Part shown: piece by piece, positions 9,431-20,397 of the stretch | How the letters are laid out: the number at the start of each line of letters is the position of its first letter | How positions within the stretch are numbered: position 1 is the first letter of the stretch | Assembly (NCBI GenBank): GCA_900404475.1 | Contig: OUQQ01000260.1 | Span: 1 to 25,434, forward strand | Direction: 5' to 3' | Length of the DNA stretch: 25,434 nucleotides | Source: Spongospora subterranea | Taxonomy: Eukaryota > Endomyxa > Phytomyxea > Plasmodiophorida > Plasmodiophoridae | The notes under the pieces: model-generated | The model's input: only the letters and a program-made list of their open reading frames with translations | Told to the model about the DNA's origin: nothing | Databases searched by the model: none | Made by a program: the position numbers and the translations under genes

Positions 9431-9483
9431 GTTTGAAAACCCCATCGCGCACTATATACCGTACACATAATGTATATATAGAT

Positions 9484-9595
9484 CGGGTTGAGCGACCTCA
9501 AACCGGACCCAACCCGGCCTGGGTACAGTAGGCCCTCAAAACAACCAACCCGAACCCAACCCGACCCCGGTTCGCTGAAAGGGCCACCCAAAACT
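9484..9595. repeat. degenerate AACCCG/AACCC satellite-like stretch
   Basis: The plus strand repeats short units of the type ACCCAACCCG, ACCCGAACCC and AACCCGACCCC over about 110 bp, interrupted by unrelated bases. Translation gives the meaningless Gly/Arg/Val repeat typical of such tracts. It could be an interstitial telomere-like or minisatellite remnant. Confidence 0.45.
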
Positions 9596-9731
9596 CAAAT
9601 TAACCCGGATCACCTCTGATTGTCACTTTGCCCAGCTTGCCCATGGCTACCATAGTCCCCTGTTCACTCACAGCGCCTGCCGACCTTTTGAAAGCAGATA
9701 TTGACAGGGGGAGCGGAATACTGTCTCCAAG

Positions 9732-9944
9732 ATGGTCAATTCATGCCATCATAACCCGTCCGACAATAACATGATTTCAATGAATACGATATCGAGAACC
9801 ATAGACCACTTCGAGGATCGTGACAACGACGGTGTTCGCATTGACGAAAATTCTGCAGCGGCTGCATTGAAGATGCTTTCAGACGCGTTCGGCTTCCCGA
9901 ACGCGTCTGACCTTTCACGCCAGTTGTGGCTCAGTTCCCAGTAA
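9732..9944 (+). CDS. hypothetical short ORF with an EF-hand-like loop
   Basis: This 70-residue ORF begins at an ATG in good context (AAGATGG). Residues 29-40 read DRDNDGVRIDEN. They resemble an EF-hand loop (D.D.DG) but have Ile at position 9 instead of 8 and Asn instead of Glu at 12, so calcium binding is doubtful. The ORF is interrupted structurally by a 14-bp perfect hairpin at 9879-9910, which encodes the palindromic-looking SDAFGFPNASD. It may be one exon of a longer gene or chance; no intron partner was identified. Confidence 0.25.
   Translation: MVNSCHHNPSDNNMISMNTISRTIDHFEDRDNDGVRIDENSAAAALKMLSDAFGFPNASDLSRQLWLSSQ
9879..9910. repeat. perfect 14-bp hairpin, tetraloop CTTC
   Basis: The arms TCAGACGCGTTCGG (9879-9892) and CCGAACGCGTCTGA (9897-9910) are exact reverse complements separated by CTTC. 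The stem is GC-rich, so it would fold stably in RNA or single-stranded DNA. Confidence 0.8.
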
Positions 9945-10174
9945 TCACTTCCGTATCCTATTCAGACACCCTGTCGAGTTTCGGGCTGGATGGATTGCCC
10001 AAATTACTTTTGCAATCTTGATCAGCAATTGAATTCACATCAGAATCGCCAAGCAGGGTGGTAATTACTGCATTAACCATGTAGCTGGCAAAGGTAATGT
10101 GCCAGTCAGCGCGTAATCAGCGCGTCTATCCCGGATCCGGCCGGTCCAGCGCGTCCAAGAGCCTAGGTATGATC
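9945..10174. other. non-coding stretch with three CAGCGCGT copies
   Basis: No gene was found. The octamer CAGCGCGT occurs three times within 10105-10157, two copies about 14 bp apart and one about 30 bp further. This clustered motif lies next to the hairpin at 10175. Confidence 0.35.
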
Positions 10175-10297
10175 GTGCGTTCGTCACGTCAAAAGATATC
10201 TGTTACCGCATGAAATACCGCCGCACCCTGACGCGTTTGGTCGTGCGCCACTGCCTGGCCATATGTAACAGATATCTGTTTGACGTGACGAACTGCA
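10175..10297. repeat. inverted repeat, ~32-bp arms, 58-nt spacer
   Basis: The left arm (10175-10206) and right arm (10265-10297) are reverse complements with a single one-base indel. Their shared core is TTCGTCACGTCAAA followed by AGATATCTGTTAC. The spacer contains no second stem that I can see. The element lies 43 nt beyond the stop of the minus-strand ORF at 10340-10606, inside its presumed 3' untranslated region. Confidence 0.8.
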
Positions 10298-10339
10298 CTA
10301 TCTATGACACAGTTAATGTACAATGTTATCTAGTACTAT

Positions 10340-10606
10340 TCAGGGAAACACTGACTTTGCTTGGTCGAACAGTTTCCCGCACCGTAAACAGCCACCCCCG
10401 ATCCGTTCCGTCACCTTCATCGAGGACTCGGCGATCCTTTGCTTCAACGTGTCCATCGATATGCCAGTTATCTCCTGCGTCATCGGTGGGGGTAGGGGCT
10501 CCACAACGCGATTACGCGGAGGCGAATGCGGAGGCGTAGACAACCGCCTCTTTTTCTGTTGGTCTTTGCGGACCTTCGACGAAGATGTTGCTTTGACTCT
10601 CGCCAT
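10340..10606 (-). CDS. small basic hypothetical protein, likely nuclear
   Basis: This is an 88-residue ORF from ATG (10604-10606) to TGA (10340-10342). The N-terminal half is Lys/Arg-rich with KKRRLSTPPHSPPRNR, which combines a basic nuclear-localisation-like patch with Ser/Thr-Pro sites typical of proline-directed kinase targets. The C-terminal half is predicted helical (ISMDTLKQRIAESSMK) and ends with a single Cys pair, CLRCGK. I recognise no family. The frame also continues upstream of the ATG, but the hydrophobic extension there is not protein-like. Translation could continue through an intron that I could not identify. Confidence 0.4.
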   Translation of the reverse strand: MARVKATSSSKVRKDQQKKRRLSTPPHSPPRNRVVEPLPPPMTQEITGISMDTLKQRIAESSMKVTERIGGGCLRCGKLFDQAKSVFP

Positions 10607-11385
10607 TGAAGATTTGAGATAGTAACCGAGGTCATTAACAATTTCATTACGGCAAATGTGCAAGGTTAGGACTTGCAATTGCACATTACAACCCATGGTA
10701 TGATATTATAAATACATTGAGGCAATATAGCACAAAAACACATTTGTACAAAACGTCTCAGTGTTTTCCAACTGTAAATCAAGAACTGTTTCCGAGGAGG
10801 CATTGAGCAAATCACAATGGCATTCAACATGTAAATACAATAAGAGGAATGTAAAACAATAGCAATCAATGAATACACGATAAACGATAACGTGAAGGAG
10901 TGAAGGATATGACCCATCATGTCATATACTCATAAATCGTCTAAGGTAGTTGATATAATTCGCCCCTTTGGGTGTTGGTAATTGTACTTGATAATCCATA
11001 ACGGATATCAACAACAACAACAACCGCATATTCCAAACACGTTCTGTCAATGTTAAACAGGATGATTTAGGACACAATGGCCAACAGATGGCGTCAGGTC
11101 ATTCTCTATATTAATAACGGTGACGACTGCTTGGTCTGTGATCCCATTCGGATCGGTTAGTGTGATGATGATGGTATTGTATTAGGGATGAACTGCAGTT
11201 GGTGTTTGGGGCCCGTACCCGACCGATCGTGATCATGTCGTGTCGTGTGTGGTCCCTGGGCTGGTCATAGAGACCATCTCGGATTGGGCAAAATATTGGG
11301 ACACAATCAGGGTTGGGGTCAACGTAGTAGACGGGATTGATTAAAGGGGTTCTGAACAGAGAATCCCCCAGACGATCTTGGCCAA
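10607..11385. other. intergenic region upstream of the transporter gene
   Basis: No convincing coding sequence was found. There is a (CAA)n run at about 11010-11025 and AT-rich sequence at 10690-10760 that could serve the minus-strand small ORF. The right part (11386-11540) is the likely promoter/5' leader of the AMT-RGS gene and is described separately. Confidence 0.4.
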
Positions 11386-11436
11386 TATCTGTTGGGGTCA
11401 TCGATCCATTATCTGTTGGGATTGTTATCTGTTGGG
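11386..11436. promoter_or_regulatory. three spaced TATCTGTTGGG repeats (GATA-type sites)
   Basis: The 11-mer TATCTGTTGGG occurs exactly at 11386, 11410 and 11426, about 104-154 bp before the ATG of the ammonium transporter. On the other strand each reads CCCAACAGATA, and the last two continue as GATAA. GATAA/G is the binding core of GATA factors, which in fungi control ammonium permeases under nitrogen limitation. The repetition is seen directly; a regulatory role is inference. Confidence 0.45.
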
Positions 11437-11539
11437 ATTATCCCAAACACCGCCAATTGCTGTGCCATAATTGATCGTGTTCGAGTGAAGTGGGTGTGAT
11501 CGGCCATCGGTGGTGACATCACCTCCCTTCGTTCCAATC

Positions 11540-14139
11540 ATGGCGACGAATGGACCCGTGACCCAGTCCGATCTGGCTGTTCTTAACGCCCAGATTGACA
11601 CCGCCTGGTTAGCGATCTGTGGTATGATTGTCTGTTTTATGCAAGCCGGATTCGCGGCGTTAGAGGTCGGCTCAGCTCGGGTCCAGAACTCGGCGTCGAT
11701 CCTCCTCCTCAAGTTCGCCTACACATCTGTCAGCAGTATCGCCTTCTTCTTCCTCGGATTCGATATCGCTTTCTCCACACACCCCGATTCGAACAATACA
11801 GTAATTGGACTGGTAAAACGGTGAAACCGTTCTTGTTCATCATTTCCCTCTGACAATCCTGTTTAGGGATCATATAACACTAACGACTTTGATCCCGCCT
11901 ATATATTCTTCCAATTGGCGTTCGCCAATACCGCGTCCACAATCGTATCTGGGGCGTTATTAGAGAGGACACGACACCTGGTGTTCTTCTCGTTTATATT
12001 CCTGTTCAATATCTTTCTATACCCCGTTGTTGCTCATTGGGAATGGTCCTTAACCGGCTTCCTCAGCTCCAATAATCACTCGCCAACGCTCTCCCGATCC
12101 GTTATGGACTACGCTGGAGCTGGTGTTGTCCACATGACGGTATTCCAATATATATCGTCCTTGGTTCTCGCGATCTGATCAGGGTTCATGATCCCAGGGA
12201 GGATTATCAGCATTGGTTGGATCATATCTTATTGGACCTCGTGATGGGTTTCGTGATGAAAACGGGAAGATCCTTAAGATCAGTGGTCATTCTGTTCAGG
12301 TATTTAATCCCATTCTTCATCGCCCGTTGACCCATGAACTAATCCTCCCCCGATCAGCTATCAGGGGTTGGCGCCCTCATCCTCTATTTCGGCTTCTTTG
12401 CGTTCAACGCTGGGTCGACATTGGGTCTCTCTAACAATCGCCATATTCTGGCGGCCAATATCCTCAATAACACAGCATTAGCTGGATCTGGTGCTGGTCT
12501 CGCTACCTTGATCTATCTCAGTTTTATGGACGTCGGTCACTTTCCCTTCCGCATTCCCTTCCCCCTTTTCACCAATCCCCTATCAGGAGATGAATATCGA
12601 CGACATAATCAACGCGACATTAACCGGTTTAGTGGCGATAACCAGCGGTTGTAATTGTGTTGTTCCAGTGGGCGCTGTTGCCGTTGGAGCAATCGCCGGT
12701 CTCGTCTATCTATTATCAGCTAAATTGGTATTAAAGGCGGGTATTGACGATCCGGTCAACGCCATTAGTGTTCATGTACTCACCGCCCTCCCCCTTCTTC
12801 CTCATCCTCTAAATCCTGTTGCCCATCTCTCTCAGGCCGGTGGTGGAATATGGGGATTATTGGGTTCTGGTCTATTCGCCAGTCTTCAAGGATATCAGGG
12901 TTTACTCCTTGGCGATATCACCCAGTTCGCTGTCCAGATTCTCACCATAATATTAGTGGGTTCATGGTCGATCGGTGTCTCATTTATATGTTTCTTCACA
13001 CTCAATAAGGTCCCACAATTGTCCCATTTTCTTTGTTTCCCTGACTCAATCCATCACCAGTTTTTCTCCCTTCGTGTGTCGATCGATCAAGAACGACACG
13101 GTCTCGATGCGATTGTCGGAGCGGGACAGAACCTCGAATTACTCACGATCAAAGCGGCGTTGATTGAAATCAACGGTATTGAACAAATTCCAACTCCTAT
13201 CGATCAATCATCGTCAAATAATTGTGAAACTGATTGATTTTAGGGCTGGAGAAGCTGTTAGAAAACGTCGATGATCCATTGATACCCGCTTTCCATGAAT
13301 TTCTCAGCCTTGAATACGCTGCTGAGAATCTTGATTTCCTTATCGCCGTCAAAGTCAGCGACTTTTTTCGGGTTTTGTTTGTGGTCGGCCGTGATTGACG
13401 TCATCTTCCCAGAATTATCGCAACAAGACGATGGAGATGCGGCGAACGAAACCTGCTGGACAGGACGCCGATGCCGAACAGAAGGAGGTTGAGGAATCGA
13501 CGAAAGAGGCGAAAGAGATCTGGGGTCAATACGTGTCGTTCGACAGCCCTTGTCAGATCAATGTCTCATCGGTTATGAGGAAGGCGACGGTAGGACCCTA
13601 TAATCCTCATTGTCGTTGAACACACTGTTGATATCGAATGGCCGATCCACAGGAGGAGGATCTGAATTCCGATGAACGACGACGAATTGAGACGGTGCGT
13701 TGGTTGTTGTTGTTCTGATCGTCTCGTTAATTGAGTGTCTCGTTGTGTTTCGAATCGATCAGGCGTTCTCTCGTTGCTATTACGAGGTTCTTGGAATGAT
13801 ATCTCGGGATCCATGGCGTCGATTCATTCAGAACCTTCGCGATGAAGGTGTGATGTTAGAGAGCGCTGGTAGTCGTATTCAGTCAACGGTATCTCTCGTT
13901 GGCGATAACAACACACAACTCCATCTGATCCTCGTGTGTTCCCCTCTTTCCAGGCTGAAGAACAATCCCATTTCTCAGTACATCACCGGGCGAGCGTCAC
14001 TCTTCGTCAGATTCAGGTGACCGGCGAGGGCGGTGCAGTACGAAAGGCGTCGCGACCAGATGTCAGGCGATCGATTGGTGCGATAGCGTTGCCAAGGGGA
14101 TCGGCATCTGCTGCTCCTTCTCTCAACTCTCAACTATAG
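11540..14139 (+). CDS. ammonium transporter fused to an RGS domain
   Basis: Twelve exons (11540-11812, 11867-12139, 12198-12299, 12358-12531, 12587-12775, 12836-13009, 13061-13175, 13244-13353, 13413-13589, 13653-13694, 13763-13888, 13954-14139) join in frame to 646 residues. Residues 1-~415 are an Amt/Mep/Rh-type channel. It has the family signature FMQAGFAALEVGSAR, F110 in QLAFAN, the conserved Asp in DYAGAGVVHM (D172) with pore His180, FNAGS, and the second pore His337 in DDPVNAISVH. The conserved cytoplasmic tail LRVS...GLD follows. Exon 8 then continues without a break into a complete RGS domain (about 434-567): AFHEFLSLEYAAENLDFLIA, AKEIWGQYV...QINVSS, AFSRCYYEVL...RRFIQN. A Ser/Arg-rich tail of ~80 residues ends the protein. 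RGS domains accelerate GTP hydrolysis by G-alpha. The start is the first ATG (context AATCATGG). The channel would sit in a membrane with RGS in the cytosol. Confidence 0.88.
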
Positions 14140-14288
14140 CTCCTTCTTCCGATTATCGGGATCTACTTGAACTCCCTTCTCAACCCGATATAGTTCCCGT
14201 TGATCGAATGATCATAATAAACCCGAGAACGACCAAAACACGAACAGAGGGAATAGATCCTGTAAATCCCAATATCTTATTTTGTGTA

Positions 14289-16125
<1,837 letters not shown>

Positions 16126-17818
16126 GGGGATGGAGCCGGTTGGGGCGAGTTGGCCAGTGATCGAGATGGGATCGGATATGGGTACTCGAATCGATAACTG
16201 ATCGACACAAGGGAGAGGATTATATGGGGCACCACGACCGCCTTTTTTTAACGAATAAACACGGCACGAACTATTGGGTGATTTCGACAATCGATTGACC
16301 CGATGATACTGGTCCTTACAATCGCTTGTTCATAGTTCGTGTCATCTCCAGTACCTGTAATTATCATTGGATGAAAATACATTGACACTTTCTTCTCTGT
16401 CGTCTCTAATTTCACCCCTTGGACTTCGACAACAGTCAGGTTTCCTGTCCATTATGTTGATTTGCCTCGAGGAACCGGGAGGTTTTACTGCTTTTGTGAT
16501 AAATCTGAATCCGCTACTGAAGCGGCGGAGGGTGTGAAGAGTTGTGTTAATCAACATGCGATCGTGCTTGACCCAGACCGACATTGGATTCGGTGCCACA
16601 GCTTGACAACACATTCAAGGATCCGTTTGCGGTTGGGCGGCTCAAGGAACACAATCGGTGAGATGTTGCTGAATCAGTTCACTGTTTTTCTCAGCAATCA
16701 TTGTCAGAACTGTGACACACAATTCCGTGCTGTAGAAAGTCGATGATCTCCAACAGCGGATCTGGAAAATCGAAGCTAAAACAATCATCAGGTTAAGAAG
16801 GCGGCCAACCTAAGTGTGACGACAAAATTGATATAACTGATGCATTCGTATTGACGAGAACCATTTCAGGATCAACTTCGTCCTGCTGTTGAGCACCGGG
16901 GTCGTGGATTTCCAGCGATCACCTTTCTGTGACCCGATCGCTACGTTTGGCGCACTCTCGGTACTTTGTTGAAAACGTTCTGGAGAACGAAACACAGTAT
17001 TCACCTCTTAAAAGGAAGATATTGCTCCTGAAATGGTTCTTGCACTCTATCCTGCCAACTGAACCAGAGCCAGTCCAATTCGAACGTTATAATTAAGTCC
17101 CATTCGGGTCAAACCCAATGGTCGATGTCGCAAGGTTTTGTCCATTAGATTGTGCGATTTCCCAGTCTCGTAACTTTCAACAGCACCGATCACTGCAGGG
17201 ACGTTGGTACAATTTTGAAGCACATGCGATGGTGCCAAGTTAAGATGACATTATTTAAAGGCAGAATTTGATCACGTTGGTTGTCACTGGAAGTTGTGTT
17301 AGGAGTATACAATAAAAGGGTTTGGCAAATTCCGATTGGTGAAATCTGTGGGCTCCCAGATAATGACCAAGGATGTCCTAGTTCATGCGGTTCGGCAATG
17401 AGCGATGGGCGGTGCCTTCGCCATTAGTCTACCAGATATGGTGGGATATCGCAACCGTTCTTGGTCGGTACATCAACATCCAAGTAATTGGCGTCTACAA
17501 TCGGATCACATGCACTTCACAGCACGGATGCTGAATGAATCTTTTCTCAAAAACATTCACTCTGTCAAATCTGCAAATCTGCGAAAAAAACTTGGAAAAA
17601 TGCACTGACCTTGACCGAATTTCATCGCGATATTTTGGACCAACGTCCTGTCAATATGGGCGGGGCCTCTCGCCCCAGTCTCAGACATGGAGTGTACATA
17701 TAAGGGACTGGTCCTATATGTGGCGCAGCCCCCCCATGTAACAATATCGACTGGGCTGGGTTGGTGTCACGTAAACGAAGCACATTTTCGTTTAATTTTG
17801 TGGAGATTCTCCTTGAAC
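16126..17818. other. 1.7 kb without a recognisable gene
   Basis: Short frames exist on both strands (16462-16746 plus; 16342-16614, 16810-17004 and 17047-17238 minus), none with a known domain or joinable by plausible introns. The plus frame at 16462 and the opposite minus frame overlap, so at most one is real. A 10-bp inverted pair CACGAACTAT/ATAGTTCGTG lies at about 16264 and 16334. The last ~130 bp hold the LRR gene promoter and leader. Confidence 0.4.
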
Positions 17819-18856
17819 ATGGCGACAAACACGAAGGCGATAGAGAAGCAGGTCCTTGCCGCTCAGGAAACGGGACGTCTGTCGCTATCGAATTTGGGTC
17901 TGGAACATATTCCCAGCATGGCGTGGTCCCTGGATGTGAAGTCAGCATCGTCGGCTGGTGTTCCCTGGTGGCAACGATCATGTCTTACATCCTTGGATGT
18001 CAGCCATAATGTAGTTTCGGCATTGATTATACCTGCTGATGATGATATTTCACTGGACCAAATTCGCTCACTGAACCTATCTCACAACGCTATCTCAGCA
18101 ATTTCTCATAATATTGATGCATTCTCCTCGCTGGTGTCTTTAGATATATCACACAATCGTATTGAACAAATCCCAACGTCATTGTCCAGTATCCGATCTT
18201 TGACATCCCTCAATATATCCAACAACATGATCTCCTTATTACCTGCTGATTGTTTACCTGATGCATTAACCTGTTTGTCCTGCCATCATAACCGTATTGC
18301 CGAGCTGCCTGATTATCTCCCAATATCCATCACCAATCTTGACATATCCCATAACTCATTATCAGCATTACCCCGATATATTTCATCCCTCAAATCCCTC
18401 CAGACCCTCAAAGCGGCATCAAATAGAATATGTTCATTGTCCATTGAGTTGTCCCTTTTGCCCAATCTCATCACTCTTGACCTATCATACAACCGCATTC
18501 AGGATTCTCTATCCCTTCCCAACTCTATCGTCACTCTAAATCTATCATTTAATCGTCTCGATAATATAAGATTTATCAGTGACATGACGTTATTAGTTGA
18601 GGTCGATCTAAGCAATAATGTTATTGCATCAGTTCCGTCCGATTTCATCAACTTAAACCGGTTGCAACTTTTAAATCTACGATCCAATGATCTCAACGAC
18701 CTACCCGCCGAGCTTGCCATGATTAAATCCTTGGCGACCGTATATGTCAATGGGAATCCTCTGAGAAGAATTCGTTCGAATATATGGATGAAAGGATGGT
18801 CCAGTTTGAAAGAATATCTATTGAAGAGAGCCGGTCCACAAGAGTCATGGTCATAA
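17819..18856 (+). CDS. leucine-rich repeat protein, LRRC40-like
   Basis: This single-exon gene of 345 residues starts at an ATG in good context (AACATGG). The open frame continues further upstream but lacks repeat character there. The N-terminus (AIEKQVLAAQETGRLSLSN then LGLEHIPSMAW) matches the capping segment of LRRC40-type proteins ('..A..SG.LNLS...L..IP...W'). About eleven LRRs of the LxxLxLSxNxIxxIP class follow, for example SLVSLDISHNRIEQIP and LQLLNLRSNDLNDLP. The C-terminal cap VNGNPLRRIRSNIWMKG then KEYLLKR is the hallmark LRRC40/LRR-only ending. Human LRRC40 is ~600 residues, so this one has fewer repeats. No signal peptide or membrane segment is present; it is a cytosolic scaffold type with unknown partner. 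Confidence 0.85.
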   Translation: MATNTKAIEKQVLAAQETGRLSLSNLGLEHIPSMAWSLDVKSASSAGVPWWQRSCLTSLDVSHNVVSALIIPADDDISLDQIRSLNLSHNAISAISHNIDAFSSLVSLDISHNRIEQIPTSLSSIRSLTSLNISNNMISLLPADCLPDALTCLSCHHNRIAELPDYLPISITNLDISHNSLSALPRYISSLKSLQTLKAASNRICSLSIELSLLPNLITLDLSYNRIQDSLSLPNSIVTLNLSFNRLDNIRFISDMTLLVEVDLSNNVIASVPSDFINLNRLQLLNLRSNDLNDLPAELAMIKSLATVYVNGNPLRRIRSNIWMKGWSSLKEYLLKRAGPQESWS

Positions 18857-19198
18857 TTCACAAATCAATCCATCATTACTTAAACAACTCCATAATTGTT
18901 TATACGCTCTTCCAAGTAGGAAGTGAACGACCATTGTTCCTTCTCTACTAGTGGCCGTTCAGGGTTCGACCTGAAGTTCTTTTCATTATACTTGTCACCA
19001 GTGGTCCGTTCACTGCCTGGATTACAGAAAGGACACAACTGAACTCTGGTCGAGTATGGCAAAGATCACTAGCTGGACGAAGCGAACAGGTCAATTTCAC
19101 GTCAATACAAAGCGTGTACTGTAGTTACATCTTCTCTTTACTTATCTCGTTTACAAATTAAATACATGATCCTTTTTTAAAAGCTGTATTGAACCCAG
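18857..19198. other. convergent 3' region with small inverted motif
   Basis: This lies between the stops of the LRR gene and of ceramide synthase. The motif GTGAACGACCATTG at about 18923 recurs inverted at about 18947-18962 and 18996-19014 (as CCAGTGG.CCGTTCAC). A short stem could form in either 3' UTR. No coding potential was found. Confidence 0.4.
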
Positions 19199-20397
19199 CT
19201 AATGGGTCTTTTTTTCAGGTTCATCGCTTTCGTCGTCGCTTTCTTCATCGTCACTGAAACTAACGTGTTGATATCAAATCAAAATGTACTACCATAGAGA
19301 TACCTGCGATCATCTTTTTCAACGTTTCCTTCTTTGACAAACTTTATAGCCTGACATTCAGATAAGCGAGCAGAAGTTCAACAAACCATTCACGATTTAC
19401 CATTTTGACAATTGTTCTGAACCACATGACATGCAATAAAATCAAGCAAGACAACAAACCGTTGAAGTATATCCAACCAAAGGGAGAAATGACGTAATCT
19501 AGAGCCTCTATCGCGATTGATGGGAGCAGCTGGCGTAATGGTTATTGGCCAATACCAGAGTTAAACGAGGCGAATCAGACTCACATAGAACGGGAAAAAT
19601 AACAAACGAGTCACGAAAAATACGATTGCAAATATGATGAAAAGTGTGTCGCAAACCGACGACATTTCACTATATTTAGCAAGCTTGGCAGATTCTAAGA
19701 AGATATCACTGAGGTCGTGAAGGACCATGACCGTTGCTGCTGGATTTTTGAAGTCGATCATGTACGAAGGAACAACCAGCAAGATCACGACGACATGATG
19801 GACGAACAACTCTACGAAATCTTTGCGACGAGTCTCGAAGAATTGCGATATCAGTAAATGGACGTCTAGAAAGTGAAACCATCACCAGATGTTGAGGAAT
19901 GCATGCGTTGCCATAGACGTACACAAAGTGAGCTCGGTAAGATATAGGGACTTCATCCCCGGCAACACAATATGAGGCCATGTTCGCCAATATCGTGATG
20001 TATCCAGTATCCATCCTTCACGATAATGGAGTGTGATTCCTTGATAGCATAGGACACAATAGACCACGAACTTGAACGTCGCCTCGGTGAACTTGTTTAC
20101 CGCGGCTTTGGTGCGTTTGCTTTCAGGGATCAGGATTGCTGCAGCAGGCTCGAAGACACATCTTTAAATAAAATACAGTCAGCGTCGAGAATCAAGAGAA
20201 GAGTTGGATGCACAATACCTGTTGGCGATCGCTCGTACAACAAACAGGCCCAGTGCAAGAGGAATTGACCACAATAAATCATATGCAGACGGCATCAATT
20301 CCTGAGGAGCGTGGTTTCCGTAAAATGCTCCAGGAGCCTTAGCAAAGGTCCAAGGTTCCCTCAGCATTAGTAAGTTTGCGGAAAGTGATCCCATCAT
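19199..20397 (-). CDS. LAG1: ceramide synthase (TLC domain)
   Basis: Six exons (20397-20219, 20161-19923, 19865-19585, 19529-19401, 19350-19304, 19253-19199) give 309 residues. The N-terminus (LREPWTFAKAPGAFYG, then a first membrane span LLWSIPLALGLFVVRAI) matches ceramide synthases without a homeobox. The TLC domain carries the Lag1 motif: RRKDFVELFVHHVV with His162-His163, then VMVLHDLSDIFLESAKLAKY with His189-Asp190 and Asp193, then FFVTRLLFFPFY. These residues are required for N-acylation of sphingoid bases in the ER. The C-terminus has KDDRSDDEESDDESDE, an acidic casein-kinase-2-like cluster known in CerS regulation, and ends in KKTH, which fits the KKxx ER-retrieval signal. The second of two adjacent ATGs could also serve as start. 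Confidence 0.93.

Noticed and set aside
9820..9855. Calcium-binding EF-hand
   Set aside because: The loop-like DRDNDGVRIDEN has the hydrophobic residue shifted by one position and lacks the terminal Glu; no second hand is present.
10666..10920. Hydrophobic 84-residue minus-strand ORF
   Set aside because: AT-rich composition alone explains it; the start is doubtful and it overlaps the upstream region of the small basic ORF.
13176..13237. AMT gene ending at the in-frame TGA at 13235-13237, with a separate RGS gene
   Set aside because: A GT-AG intron at 13176-13243 restores a continuous frame, its size fits the others, and no ATG or promoter-like gap precedes the RGS domain, which begins directly after the acceptor. 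Kept only as an intron-retention alternative.
17687..17818. LRR protein starting at 17687
   Set aside because: The extra 44 residues have no repeat character, and the family-typical N-cap begins right after the ATG at 17819.
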